Source: Asaia bogorensis (GTDB taxonomy: Bacteria > Pseudomonadota > Alphaproteobacteria > Acetobacterales > Acetobacteraceae). From it: 64,000 nt of DNA. Below, one piece after another: positions 42,356-51,524 of the stretch. The stretch covers positions 1 to 64,000 of the forward strand of contig CALQTN020000009.1 in the NCBI GenBank assembly GCA_943333505.2, in the 5' to 3' direction. A program made the translations under genes and the position numbers. How positions within the stretch are numbered: position 1 is the first letter of the stretch; every line of letters starts with the position of its first letter. The notes below the pieces were generated by a model. That model saw only the letters and a list, made by a program, of their open reading frames with translations, was not told the DNA's origin and ran no database searches.

Positions 42356-43819
42356 ATGATCCGCAGCAGCCTGAGCGCCGCACTTCTTGTCCTGGGCACC
42401 CTGTTTGCCCCGGCAACGTCCCGCGCCGAGGCCACCCAGGCCGAGGCCGCCGCGATGCGCGCCGGCATCAATGGCTTCATCCTGCAATTCGCCGGCCTGC
42501 CGGCGCTGGCCGATATGCTGACGCCGACGATAACGCCGGAAGGCGACCATCTGCGGCTTGCCTTTGCCTGGGACGCAATTGGGCCGATTGCCGATTTTTC
42601 GTTGAGTGCGGGCGTGATGACCGCCAATGCCCGTGGGTTGAGCGGCGGGCGTTGGGCGATCGATGATCTGCGCTACCCGGACAAGCTGGTAGCGGGGGGC
42701 GACAAGGCCGGCTACGCGATGACGATCACACTCGCTGAACAATCCGGCAGTCTGATTTTTGACCCCGCTTTGGCGACCAGCTCGACGCTTGACATGAAAT
42801 TCCGTGGATTGTCGGTCATCTCGCAAACCCCGCAAGGCGCTAGCACCCAGCGGCGCGAGACGCTCGAACTTCACGCCGTCTGGCAGCCGCGCGGCGATGG
42901 CCGGATCGATATGCGCACCGATATGATCGAGACCGGTTACGGGATCGGCATCCCGACCCAGGGTGGCACGCCGATCAACGTGATGGTCGATCGGATGACC
43001 AGCAAGTCCGAGCTTAAGAACGTCGCTTTGATTGAGTTTGGCGCGTTGCTTAAGGACGCACTGGCGCTGGCCCGGGCGCCGGAAACCATCGGGGTGATGG
43101 TTGCCGGCATGAGCAAGCCGAACAAGGAGATGCTGGCGATGGCCCGCCGTGGCTTGGGCGTGTTGGCCGGGTTGATGGATGGCATTGACGCGGAATCGAC
43201 AGCGACCGGCATCCATGTCCAGGCCGGCAACATGGATTTCGGCCTCAAGAAACTCGCCATCGCGCTGCATACCGGTGCGGCTGACGGCGCATTGGAGGCC
43301 AATATGCCGATCAGCGCTGAAGGGCTCGATCTCGGGGAGTTGGTGAAGGGCCCGTTGAAGGATGTCCTGCCGCGCCGGATCAGCCTGACGCCGACCATTG
43401 GCGGGATCGACAAGGAGGGGCTGTTCGCGCTGCTGCGCCAGGGGGTGGATGGCAAGCTGGCCGATCCGGCTGCATGGCAGGCGGCCGTGGAACAATTGCT
43501 GATCAATAACCCGGTCACCGTCGGCATAGACGATCTCTCGGCGGATTTCGGGGTTGCCAAGCTGGAAGGCGCGGGTGAGATCGAAGTGGCATCGATGACC
43601 GAGGTCACTGGCCGGGCGGAATTGCGGGCAACCGGCCTCGATGCACTGATCCGGCGGGCCAACGCGACGCCGGAACTGAAGATGGTGGCGCCGGTGCTGA
43701 TCTTCCTCAAAGGCATTGGCGAACCTGATGGTAAGGAAATGGTCTGGCGGGTCGCGTTCAGCGATGGCAAGCTGTCTGTCAACGACACCCAGCTGTCGGA
43801 CATGATGCCCGGCAAGTAG
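42356..43819 (+). CDS. Exported hypothetical protein of unknown function
   Basis: A 487-residue protein with a signal peptide (cleavage near SRAEA). The mature part has no catalytic motif I recognise; its repeated beta-strand and amphipathic pattern recalls periplasmic DUF945/DUF2125-like proteins, but the match is weak. It lies between paaE and an acyl-CoA synthetase gene on the same strand, so it may be expressed with them. Confidence 0.5.
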   Translation: MIRSSLSAALLVLGTLFAPATSRAEATQAEAAAMRAGINGFILQFAGLPALADMLTPTITPEGDHLRLAFAWDAIGPIADFSLSAGVMTANARGLSGGRWAIDDLRYPDKLVAGGDKAGYAMTITLAEQSGSLIFDPALATSSTLDMKFRGLSVISQTPQGASTQRRETLELHAVWQPRGDGRIDMRTDMIETGYGIGIPTQGGTPINVMVDRMTSKSELKNVALIEFGALLKDALALARAPETIGVMVAGMSKPNKEMLAMARRGLGVLAGLMDGIDAESTATGIHVQAGNMDFGLKKLAIALHTGAADGALEANMPISAEGLDLGELVKGPLKDVLPRRISLTPTIGGIDKEGLFALLRQGVDGKLADPAAWQAAVEQLLINNPVTVGIDDLSADFGVAKLEGAGEIEVASMTEVTGRAELRATGLDALIRRANATPELKMVAPVLIFLKGIGEPDGKEMVWRVAFSDGKLSVNDTQLSDMMPGK

Positions 43820-43837
43820 CCGGGACGAGGAGACGGC

Positions 43838-45949
43838 ATGACCACCCAGACCACTTCGCGCTTCACCAGCCTGACCGGTATGTTCCGCCCGCGTTCAGTC
43901 GCCGTGCTTGGCGCGTCGGCGGACGCCGCCCGCATTGGCGGCCGGCCGATCGATCTGATGCTGAAGCAGGGCTTCACCGGCACAATTTACCCGGTCAATC
44001 CTGGCCGTGACATGGTGCAGGGGTTGAAGTGTTATCCCAATGTATCGGCCCTGCCGGCGGTGCCGGATGTGGCGATTGTCGCGGTTTCGGCGGCGATTGC
44101 GGTGGAAGCGGTGGCCGATCTCGCCAAATTGGGGGTCAAGAACACCATCATGCTGTCGGCGGGTTTCGCCGAGGTGGATGAGGCTGGGGCGGAAGCACAG
44201 GCGCGCATGGTGGCTATGGCACGTGCGGCAGGAATGCGGCTGTTGGGGCCGAATTGCCTGGGGCTGTTCAACGCGTCGGTCAATTTTTACGCGACGTTTT
44301 CGGCCGCCTTCGATAGCGGCTGGCCGTCGCCGGGGCGGATCGGGATTGCCAGCCAGTCCGGCGCTTATGGCACCCATGTGTTTGCCGCGATGCGCGACCG
44401 CGGGATCGGCACGCCGCTGATGGTGACGACCGGGAATGAAGGTGATGTCACCATTGGCGACATTATCGGCTGGATGGCGGAAGATCCGGATACCGATGTG
44501 ATCGCGGCGTACGCGGAAGGCATTCGCGAGTCCGAAAGCTTTATCGCGGCACTGACTGCGGCACGGGCGGCGAAGAAGCCGATTGTGATGATGAAGGTCG
44601 GGCGCAGCGCGCTGGGCACGGCGGCCGCACAGTCGCACACCGCGTCTATCGCCGGGGATGACGCGGTGACCGATGCGGTGCTGCGCGAATTCGGCGTGGT
44701 GCGGGCGCGGACGACGGAAGAAATGATCGATATCGCGGTGACCGCCACCAAGAAGATTTATCCGGTCGGCAATACGCTCGGGGTGTTCACCGTGAGCGGT
44801 GGTGCGGGGGTGTTGATGAGCGATGCCGCCGAGCAGCTTGGGCTGGCGATGCCGGAAATGCCGCAGGATGCGCAGGACCGGCTGCGCGGGATCATCCCGT
44901 TCTGCGCGCCGCGCAACCCGGTGGATTGCACCGCCCAGGTGACCAACCAGCCGGGATCGCTCGGGGAGTTTGCCAAGGCGATTGTCGTCGATGGCGGTTA
45001 TAAATCGATCCTGTCATTCTGGTCCCAGGCGGGTGCGACCGAAGCCAATATCGCGCGGCTGACCACGACGATGGGGCCGTTGATGGCCGAGCACCCGGAT
45101 CGGCTGTTCATGCTGTCGGTGCTGGTGCCGCCGGCGATCAAGGCGATCTACGAAAACGCCGGCTTTGTGGTGATGGAAGACCCAAGCCGGGCGGTTGCCG
45201 CGATCCACGCGATGGGCCGGTTTGGCGATGCGTTTGCAGCCGCTACGAAATCTGCCCCGCCAGTTGTGCCGCATGTGGCGCTGCCGGCTGCGACGCCAAC
45301 CGAGGCGGAGGCGAAATCATTGCTTACCCAGGCCGGGATTGTGTCGGCGGCCGAGATGGTGGCGATGACCGCCGATGCGGCGGTGGCGGCTGCGGTGAAG
45401 ATCGGCTTCCCGGTGGTGATGAAAATCGTGTCGCCGGATATCATCCACAAATCCGAAATCGGCGGCGTTCTGCTCGATGTTGCCGACGAAGCTGCGGTGC
45501 GGGCGGGTTTTGCGACCCTGATGCAACGCGGCGGCGCGGTGGCGGGCGCGCGGCTTGAAGGCGTGCTGGTGGCGCAGCAATTGAAGGGCGGCGTGGAGTG
45601 CATTCTTGGCATCCATCGCGACCCGGTGTTTGGCCCGATCGCGATGTTCGGCCTTGGTGGGATTTTCGTCGAGATCATGAAGGACGTGGTGTTCCATCGC
45701 TGCCCGTTCGGCGAAGACGTGGCCGAAGACATGATCCGCAGTATCAAATCACTGCCGTTGCTGACCGGAGCGCGGGGGAGGAAGCCCGCCGACATCAAGG
45801 CGTTGGCGACCATGCTTGCGCGCCTGTCGGTGTTCGCGCATCAAGCAGGGGAAAATCTGGCTGGCATCGACCTGAACCCGGTCCTTGCCATGCCCGAAGG
45901 ACACGGCGCGTTCGCGGTGGACGCGGTTATCGAAGTGACACAAAGCTGA
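43838..45949 (+). CDS. ADP-forming acyl-CoA synthetase (acetate-CoA ligase-like)
   Basis: A 703-residue fused synthetase with an N-terminal CoA-binding Rossmann domain (SVAVLGASAD), a succinyl-CoA-ligase-like centre with the phosphohistidine region SHTASIAG, and a C-terminal ATP-grasp domain (IHKSEIGGV, ECILGIHRDPVFGP). It activates a carboxylic acid to its CoA ester with ATP to ADP + Pi. A GAGGAG ribosome site precedes it. Its place between paa genes and a CoA transferase suggests an aromatic or dicarboxylic acid substrate, not proven. Confidence 0.88.
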   Translation: MTTQTTSRFTSLTGMFRPRSVAVLGASADAARIGGRPIDLMLKQGFTGTIYPVNPGRDMVQGLKCYPNVSALPAVPDVAIVAVSAAIAVEAVADLAKLGVKNTIMLSAGFAEVDEAGAEAQARMVAMARAAGMRLLGPNCLGLFNASVNFYATFSAAFDSGWPSPGRIGIASQSGAYGTHVFAAMRDRGIGTPLMVTTGNEGDVTIGDIIGWMAEDPDTDVIAAYAEGIRESESFIAALTAARAAKKPIVMMKVGRSALGTAAAQSHTASIAGDDAVTDAVLREFGVVRARTTEEMIDIAVTATKKIYPVGNTLGVFTVSGGAGVLMSDAAEQLGLAMPEMPQDAQDRLRGIIPFCAPRNPVDCTAQVTNQPGSLGEFAKAIVVDGGYKSILSFWSQAGATEANIARLTTTMGPLMAEHPDRLFMLSVLVPPAIKAIYENAGFVVMEDPSRAVAAIHAMGRFGDAFAAATKSAPPVVPHVALPAATPTEAEAKSLLTQAGIVSAAEMVAMTADAAVAAAVKIGFPVVMKIVSPDIIHKSEIGGVLLDVADEAAVRAGFATLMQRGGAVAGARLEGVLVAQQLKGGVECILGIHRDPVFGPIAMFGLGGIFVEIMKDVVFHRCPFGEDVAEDMIRSIKSLPLLTGARGRKPADIKALATMLARLSVFAHQAGENLAGIDLNPVLAMPEGHGAFAVDAVIEVTQS

Positions 45950-45964
45950 AGGGACTGGGAGCGA

Positions 45965-46645
45965 ATGATCAACAAGATCGTACCCTCGATGGCGGATGCC
46001 GTCGCGGGGATCAAAGACGGGATGACGATATTGCTCGGCGGCTTCGGGTCGGTCGGGCAGCCTAATCACCTTGTGCAGGGCGTGATTGACCTTGGGGTGA
46101 AAGACCTGGTCGTGGTCGCCAACAACGCCGGCGGCGGGAAAGCGGGCCTGGCGCTGATGATGGAGCTTGGTCGGGTGCGCAAGATCATCTGCACCTTCCC
46201 GCGCAGCGCCAATTCGACAATCTTTGAGGAGCTTTATCGCGCCGGCAAGATCGAACTCGAAATCGTGCCGCAGGGGACGATGGCTGAGCGCATTCGTGCG
46301 GCCGGTGCCGGGATTGGCGGGTTCTATACCGCGACCGGGGTCGGCACCAAGATGGCCGAGGGCAAGGAAATCCGCGAAATCGACGGGCGGGTGATGATAC
46401 TGGAAAAGGCATTGCATGCCGATGTGGCGCTGGTCGAAGCCTGGGAGGCAGATCGCTGGGGCAACCTCACGTTCCGCAAATCGGGCCGCAACTTCAACCC
46501 GATCATGGCGACGGCGGCGGCGCTGACCATCGTGCAGTCGCAGCACATTGTCGAACTCGGGGCGATTCCGCCGGAGCAGGTGATGACACCGGGGATTTTT
46601 GTCGATCGCATCGTGCATGTGCCGTACGGCGACCCTGATTTTTGA
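45965..46645 (+). CDS. pcaI: 3-oxoacid CoA-transferase subunit A (PcaI-type)
   Basis: A 226-residue alpha subunit of a class I CoA transferase. GMTILLGGFGSVGQPNHL near the start is the glycine-rich CoA-binding region; AERIRAAGAGIGGFYT follows. Beta-ketoadipate transferase (PcaI) and acetoacetate transferase (ScoA) look alike, and the beta subunit favours PcaIJ. Subunit B follows after 18 bp. Confidence 0.88.
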   Translation: MINKIVPSMADAVAGIKDGMTILLGGFGSVGQPNHLVQGVIDLGVKDLVVVANNAGGGKAGLALMMELGRVRKIICTFPRSANSTIFEELYRAGKIELEIVPQGTMAERIRAAGAGIGGFYTATGVGTKMAEGKEIREIDGRVMILEKALHADVALVEAWEADRWGNLTFRKSGRNFNPIMATAAALTIVQSQHIVELGAIPPEQVMTPGIFVDRIVHVPYGDPDF

Positions 46646-46663
46646 TAGCAGAAGGATATTGTC

Positions 46664-47323
46664 ATGAGCGCGACCACAGACGCTAAACCCTGGAACCGCC
46701 TGCAAATGGCCGAACGCCTGGCCGCTGACGTGCCGGAAGGCTGGTACGTTAATCTCGGGATCGGCATGCCGACTACGGTTGCCGATTACGTGCCTTTGGA
46801 ACGCGAAGTTGTGTTCCACTCGGAAAATGGCGTGTTGGGCATGGGCCCGAAGCCCCCCGAGGCCGATCGTGACCCGTGGCTGATCAATGCTGGCAAGCAG
46901 CACGTGACGCTGCGGCCGGGTGGCAGCTACGTCCACCATGCCGACAGCTTCGCGATGATCCGCGGTGGGCATCTCGATCTTTGCGTGCTCGGCGCATTCG
47001 AAGTGGCCGAGAACGGCGATATCGCCAACTGGGCGACCAGCGAAAACGACAGCGCGCCGGCGGTTGGCGGTGCGATGGATCTCGCCGCCGGGGCCAAGCG
47101 GCTCTGGGTTGTCATGGATCACATGACCAAGGAGGGGAAATCCAAGCTGGTCAAGAAATGCGTCTACCCGTTGACCGCGCCTGGTGCGGTGAAGCGGGTT
47201 TATACCAATTACGGGGTGTTTGATGTGACGCCGGATGGGTTCGAAGTGATTGATCTTGCACCGGGTGTGACCCGCGAAATGGTGCAGGCCAAGACCGACG
47301 CGCCATTGACTTTCAAGGACTAG
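46664..47323 (+). CDS. pcaJ: 3-oxoacid CoA-transferase subunit B (PcaJ-type)
   Basis: A 219-residue beta subunit. The catalytic glutamate is in SENGVLGMGPKP. The stretches LINAGKQHVTL, HHADSFAMIRGGHLD and VMDHMTKEGKSKLV match PcaJ, which makes 3-oxoadipyl-CoA from 3-oxoadipate and succinyl-CoA. The TAG stop lies at the CTAG end of a dispersed repeat. Confidence 0.9.
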   Translation: MSATTDAKPWNRLQMAERLAADVPEGWYVNLGIGMPTTVADYVPLEREVVFHSENGVLGMGPKPPEADRDPWLINAGKQHVTLRPGGSYVHHADSFAMIRGGHLDLCVLGAFEVAENGDIANWATSENDSAPAVGGAMDLAAGAKRLWVVMDHMTKEGKSKLVKKCVYPLTAPGAVKRVYTNYGVFDVTPDGFEVIDLAPGVTREMVQAKTDAPLTFKD

Positions 47324-47386
47324 ACTCATGTTTTCACGATCATCTTTATCCGTTCAAACGAAGTCGTTTGAACGGATGATGCGCTC
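47322..47386. repeat. Dispersed repeat, copy C (second hairpin only)
   Basis: Contains the near-perfect hairpin ATCCGTTCAAACGA (47348-47361), AG, TCGTTTGAACGGAT (47364-47377), flanked by the TTTTCACGATCATCTTTATC word shared with copies A and D. The first hairpin is missing. It begins at the pcaJ stop and ends at the acyl-CoA dehydrogenase start, so it covers that gene's ribosome-site region. Confidence 0.8.
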
Positions 47387-47389
47387 TTG

Positions 47390-48439
47390 ATGGACGATGA
47401 CCGCGCGGACAGCATTCGGCTGATCCGCGATTCGGCGGCGGGCATTGCGCCACGCACCGGTGATTTGCGCCGTATTCGCGCTCTGCGCTTCCAGACTCCC
47501 GGGTTTGACCGGGAGGTTTGGGGCCAGATGTGCGAAATGGGGTGGCCAGGGTTGCTGGTCGCCGAAGACGCGGGCGGCGCCGGGCAAGGCATGGGCGCCT
47601 ATTGCGCATTGGCCGAGGAACTGGGCGCTGCGCTGGCGCCGGAACCGTTGATCGGGGCGAGCGTCAGTGCGGCGGTGCTGCGCGGGACGGATTTGTCGCG
47701 GTTGTTGGATGGCAGCGCGCTGGTGCTGCCGGCGTGGCAGGAGCGTGCCAACCGCTTTGAGGTCGGGACGGAAACGTCGATCGCCGGTGGCCGGGTGACC
47801 GGGACCAAGATGTTCATCGCTGGCGCGGGCGGGGCGGATGCTTTCCTGGTCGCTACGCGCGACGGATTGGCGTTGGTGGCGGTGGACGCGCCGGGCGTGT
47901 CATTGCGGTTGGAGAAGACCCAGGATGGTGGCGAGTTCGGCACTTTGGTGCTGGACGGGGCGGTATGTACGCCGGTTGAGGGCGATCTGTCCGAGGCCTT
48001 GGATCAGGCGGCGCTGGCGACTGCGTCCTATTTGCTTGGGGCGATGGATCGTGCGTTTGCGATGACCTTGGATTATCTGCGCACCCGCCAGCAATTTGGC
48101 AGGCCGATTGGTAGCTTCCAGGCGTTGCAGCACCGGGCTGCGGATTTGAAAATTCAGGTGGCGCTGACCCGTGCGAGCGTGGAAAGCGCGGCAGCCCTTT
48201 GGGATGCTGGCGATGCCGGGCGGGTGGCCGCGGTGTCACGCGCCAAAGCGCGCGCATCGGATGCCGGCATGCTGGTGTGCCGCCAGGCGATCCAGTTGTT
48301 TGGTGGGATTGGCTACACTGATGAGGCCGATCCTGGGCTGTTCCTGCGCAAGGCGATGGTGCTGATGAACTTGTATGGTTCGGCGGCGCTGCATCGCGCC
48401 CGGTTCGCGCGGTTGACCCCTGATGAGGACGACATCTGA
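47390..48439 (+). CDS. Acyl-CoA dehydrogenase, small-subunit (PimD-like) type
   Basis: A 349-residue acyl-CoA dehydrogenase-like flavoprotein. The middle beta-domain is short and weakly conserved, while the C-terminal four-helix part (RQQFGRPIGSFQALQH, and FGGIGYTDEADP) is clear. It may be the non-catalytic partner of the larger dehydrogenase at 49.2 kb, as in heteromeric PimCD or FadE28/29 types. Start ATG 47390; a TTG three bases earlier is also in frame. It overlaps the hydratase gene (TGATG). Confidence 0.84.
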   Translation: MDDDRADSIRLIRDSAAGIAPRTGDLRRIRALRFQTPGFDREVWGQMCEMGWPGLLVAEDAGGAGQGMGAYCALAEELGAALAPEPLIGASVSAAVLRGTDLSRLLDGSALVLPAWQERANRFEVGTETSIAGGRVTGTKMFIAGAGGADAFLVATRDGLALVAVDAPGVSLRLEKTQDGGEFGTLVLDGAVCTPVEGDLSEALDQAALATASYLLGAMDRAFAMTLDYLRTRQQFGRPIGSFQALQHRAADLKIQVALTRASVESAAALWDAGDAGRVAAVSRAKARASDAGMLVCRQAIQLFGGIGYTDEADPGLFLRKAMVLMNLYGSAALHRARFARLTPDEDDI

Positions 48440-49194
48440 TGCTGATCGAAGCGCGGCACGACGCGACCATTGTTCTGACATTGAACCAACCTTCGCGGCG
48501 CAATGCCTTGGCAATGCCGATGAGGGAGGCGCTGATTGAGGCGCTCGACCGGATCGAGGCCGATAGCAGCGTGCGCGCGGTGGTGATCAACGGCGCCGGC
48601 GGGCATTTCTGCGCTGGCGGCGACATCAGCGGGATGGATGTGACGGAATTCGGGGCGGGGCGCGAACGGTTTCGTACCACGCATCGGTTGGTGAAACTGA
48701 TACTCGAAAGCAGCAAGCCGTTTGTGGCAGCGGTCGATGGCTGGGCCGCCGGCGCGGGCGTTGGACTGGCGATATGTTGCGATACCGTGGTGGCGGCGTC
48801 GGACGCGAATTTTCTGACGCCGTTTGGGCGGATCGGGCTGATTGCTGATTTCGCGCTGCTGCACACGCTGCCGCGGCGGATTGGTGAAGGCCGGGCGCGG
48901 CAGATGTTCCTGGCGGGCGAGCCGATAGATGCGGCGACCGCGGAGCGTTGGGGGCTGGTCGATCACGTGGTGGCACCCGGTACCACGTTGGAAAAAGCGC
49001 TGGAACGGGCGGCGAAATTATCCGCGGCTGCGCCGCTGGCGACCGCGATGACCAAGTCGATCCTGGCGCGCGGGTTGGCGGAGACGTTGGACTGGGAACG
49101 CAATATCCAGTCAACGATGTTCATGACTGGCGACCATGCCGAGGGCAAAGCTGCGTTCCTCGGCAAGCGCGCGCCGTCTTTCAAGGGGATTTAA
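48439..49194 (+). CDS. Enoyl-CoA hydratase/isomerase family protein
   Basis: A 251-residue crotonase-fold protein. The oxyanion-hole motif GGHFCAGGDISGM (about 54-66) and GWAAGAGVG are clear. The usual hydratase glutamates are absent; the active-site loop reads GRIGLIADFALL with an Asp, as in isomerase-type members such as PaaG. It lies between two acyl-CoA dehydrogenases, overlapping both, and likely handles their product. Confidence 0.87.
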   Translation: MLIEARHDATIVLTLNQPSRRNALAMPMREALIEALDRIEADSSVRAVVINGAGGHFCAGGDISGMDVTEFGAGRERFRTTHRLVKLILESSKPFVAAVDGWAAGAGVGLAICCDTVVAASDANFLTPFGRIGLIADFALLHTLPRRIGEGRARQMFLAGEPIDAATAERWGLVDHVVAPGTTLEKALERAAKLSAAAPLATAMTKSILARGLAETLDWERNIQSTMFMTGDHAEGKAAFLGKRAPSFKGI

Positions 49195-50342
49195 TGATGG
49201 TCGATCTCGACGCGCTGTCCGACGATGATTTCCGCCGCACGGTGCGGGACTGGATCGAAGCGGAATACCCCGAGGAATTGCGCAACCCGCCAAAGCGGCT
49301 GCACTGGTCAGAAAACCAAGTGTGGTACTACAAGCTTGCCGCCAAGGGCTGGCTGTGCCCGGGTTGGCCGAAGCAATATGGCGGGATGGGGATTTCGGCC
49401 GGCAAGCAGATCATCATGGTGGAAGAGTTCGAACGTCACGGCGTCGGGCGCACCAATGATCACGGCATCATCATGGTCGGGCCGCTGCTGATCGCGCACG
49501 GGACGGAAGCGCAGAAAGCCGAGTTCCTGCCGAAGGTTTTGTCGGGCGAGCATATCTGGTGCCAAGGCTATTCGGAACCCGGCGCCGGATCTGACCTTGC
49601 CAGCCTGCGCACCGACGCGGTGAGCGATGGCGATGACTGGATCGTCAACGGTTCGAAAATCTGGACGACGTTGGCCAATGACGCCAACTGGATTTTCCTG
49701 CTGGTGCGGACGGATAAAACCGCGAAAAAGCAGGAGGGGATTTCGTTCCTGCTGGTGCCGATGGACACGCCGGGGATTACCGTGCGGCCGATCTGGACGA
49801 TCGATCTGCATGATGAATTCTGCGAAGTGTTCTTCGATAATGTCCGGGTGCCGAAGAAATGGACAATCGGGCAGGTGAACCAGGGCTGGACGATGGCCAA
49901 GGCGCTGCTTGGGCATGAACGGATTTATCTCGGGTCGCCAAAATTGTCGGGCTACGCGCTCGGGCGGTTGCGCGAGTTGGCTGACAAGATGGGGGTTTCC
50001 GACGATCCGGGGTTTGTGGAGACGTACACGAAACTGCGGCTGGAAATTGCCGATCTGAAGGCGCTCCATTCAACCTATGTCGATGTGGTGCGGCGCGGCG
50101 AGACGCTGGGGCCGGATGTTTCGATGCTGAAGGTGATCCAGACCGAGCTGTTCCAGAAGATTACCGATGTGATGCTGGATGTGGCTGGGGAGAATGCTGG
50201 GTTACTGGATCCGATGGAGGGCAATCGGGCGCTTAATCCGGGGGGGCTGTTTTTGCAGGCTCGGCCGAGCACGATTTATGGTGGGTCGAATGAGATCCAG
50301 CGGAATATTCTGGCGAAGAATGTTTTGGGGTTGCCGGGGTAG
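49194..50342 (+). CDS. Acyl-CoA dehydrogenase, large-subunit (PimC-like) type
   Basis: A 382-residue acyl-CoA dehydrogenase. The substrate/FAD motif CQGYSEPGAGSDLASL and C-terminal YGGSNEIQRNILAKNVLG are well conserved. It starts at ATG 49194, overlapping the hydratase stop (TAATG). Paired with the smaller dehydrogenase it may form a heteromeric enzyme for a branched, cyclic or dicarboxylic acyl-CoA. It ends the catabolic run; the next genes are accessory. Confidence 0.9.
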   Translation: MMVDLDALSDDDFRRTVRDWIEAEYPEELRNPPKRLHWSENQVWYYKLAAKGWLCPGWPKQYGGMGISAGKQIIMVEEFERHGVGRTNDHGIIMVGPLLIAHGTEAQKAEFLPKVLSGEHIWCQGYSEPGAGSDLASLRTDAVSDGDDWIVNGSKIWTTLANDANWIFLLVRTDKTAKKQEGISFLLVPMDTPGITVRPIWTIDLHDEFCEVFFDNVRVPKKWTIGQVNQGWTMAKALLGHERIYLGSPKLSGYALGRLRELADKMGVSDDPGFVETYTKLRLEIADLKALHSTYVDVVRRGETLGPDVSMLKVIQTELFQKITDVMLDVAGENAGLLDPMEGNRALNPGGLFLQARPSTIYGGSNEIQRNILAKNVLGLPG

Positions 50343-50350
50343 TTAATCGT

Positions 50351-50611
50351 TCAGCGCTTTTTGTCGGCAATCCACCCGCATTGATTGCGGGCGTGCCTCA
50401 TTTCCATATAGGCCGTGAACCTCGCGGTTGTCAGATTTGCGACAGATACTGCGAGTCCGCCAACTTTTTGGTAGTATTCTTCATAGCTCTCCGAGGACAG
50501 CATGGCGTCGTAAAAGGCGTGTCGAGGATCGTGAGTTCGACCGGCTTTTTCACGAAGAGTGGCGAGGTTGGTGCGGACATAAGGCCCGGTAAACATGATC
50601 GGCGACGGCAT
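50351..50611 (-). CDS. Small hypothetical protein
   Basis: An 86-residue protein (MPSPIMFTGPYVRTN...) that I do not recognise. It is rich in charged and aromatic residues with a probable helical C-terminal half (RFTAYMEMRHARNQ). It lies alone between the catabolic operon and higA, in the accessory patch. The start is set at 50611; longer frames upstream have a different character. Confidence 0.45.
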   Translation of the reverse strand: MPSPIMFTGPYVRTNLATLREKAGRTHDPRHAFYDAMLSSESYEEYYQKVGGLAVSVANLTTARFTAYMEMRHARNQCGWIADKKR

Positions 50612-50720
50612 TTTACTTTCCGTTCGATGGAATTTGTGTACTTCGAGTGAGGTGTTGCCTGCCAGAGTGCAATAACGGCTCTTGCAAAAGGGTTTCAATC
50701 GTTGGTTGGAATGGCTGGTA

Positions 50721-51050
50721 TCAAGCGGCTTCGGTGCGGAGCGGGGTGATTGTGGCGAGTTCGGCTGCGAGATCGATCTCGGCAACTGACAGATCATAGG
50801 CGCGCTGGAGATTGAGCCAGAATTGGGCGGTGGTGCCGAAATAGCGTGCGAGGCGTAGCGCGGTATCCGGCGTCACAGCGCGCGGCTGTTCGATCGCAAT
50901 GATGGCGGTAATCCGGTTTGGCGGCACGTGCAGTGCGCGGCCGAGCGCGTTGGCGCTGAGCGACAGAGGGATCATGAATTCTTCGCGCAGGACTTCGCCG
51001 GGGTGGGTGCGGCGGCTTGTGGTTGGGGCGATCTGTCGTACGTTACCCAT
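50721..51050 (-). CDS. higA: HigA-family antitoxin
   Basis: A 109-residue XRE-type DNA-binding antitoxin. The family signature HPGEVLREEFM is followed by a helix-turn-helix (SANALGRALHVPPNRITAI) and the RLARYFGTTAQFWLNLQ tail. It normally neutralises the HigB mRNA interferase and represses its own operon. The higB gene directly before it (11 bp) is broken, so higA appears to be an orphan. Confidence 0.9.
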   Translation of the reverse strand: MGNVRQIAPTTSRRTHPGEVLREEFMIPLSLSANALGRALHVPPNRITAIIAIEQPRAVTPDTALRLARYFGTTAQFWLNLQRAYDLSVAEIDLAAELATITPLRTEAA

Positions 51051-51061
51051 GGTCCCCTCGT

Positions 51062-51346
51062 TTAGTGATAATCCACAATCTCAACCGCCTCAGGCCCGGT
51101 TGGCGCCCATACGAAGCATAGGCGCCATTGGCCGTTGATGCGGATCGAATATTATCCAGCACGATCGCCAGATAGACGTTCGAGGCGGTTGCTGGGCGGT
51201 TCTCGCAAATCAGCAAGCTCGGTCGCTGCGTCCAACATATCGAGCTTGCGGGACGCTACGTTGGCGATTGCGGCCCCGCGCCGGGTCTGTCCGCTGTGGA
51301 ACAGGGGTTCGGTGTCACGGTCGCTGAATGAGCGGATCCCAATGCG
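51062..51346 (-). pseudogene. higB: higB toxin gene with premature stop
   Basis: Reading leftward, the frame encodes a HigB-like protein: IRSFSDRDTEPLF, then KLDMLDAATELADLREPP and NRLERLSGDRAG. It is stopped by TAA at 51152-51154. Directly beyond, the same frame continues with YSIRINGQWRLCFVW ... VEIVDYH and its natural stop at 51062-51064. Family members read GQYSIRIN here, so a single CAA-to-TAA change explains the break. No ATG stands at the expected start (GGG precedes ATC). The gene is best seen as decayed. Confidence 0.75.
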
Positions 51347-51421
51347 CCAGCCTATTACGTGCGGCGTAATGGCGCAAGTGAAATCGTTGGAATTGGTCGG
51401 CCAAGCATCGCGGGGTCGGGC

Positions 51422-51452
51422 TGGATCGCCACGCAAGGGCTCGCGATGACGA
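51422..51452. repeat. 31-bp direct repeat, left copy
   Basis: TGGATCGCC-A-CGCAAGGGCTCGCGATGACGA (given here with the variable base set apart). It matches 52152-52182 with one mismatch. The two copies flank orf B, about 730 bp apart. Each contains the dyad ATCGC/GCGAT. Confidence 0.7.
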
Positions 51453-51524
51453 TTTTCGGGGCGTGGTTGGGGAAGGGTGGCGGGTTTAAATCGGAATCCC
51501 GTAGCTACCGGTATGCGAATTTCT

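Noticed and set aside
41041-42627. 528-codon ORF opposite paaD-paaE
   Set aside because: Antisense shadow; the paa genes are well supported.
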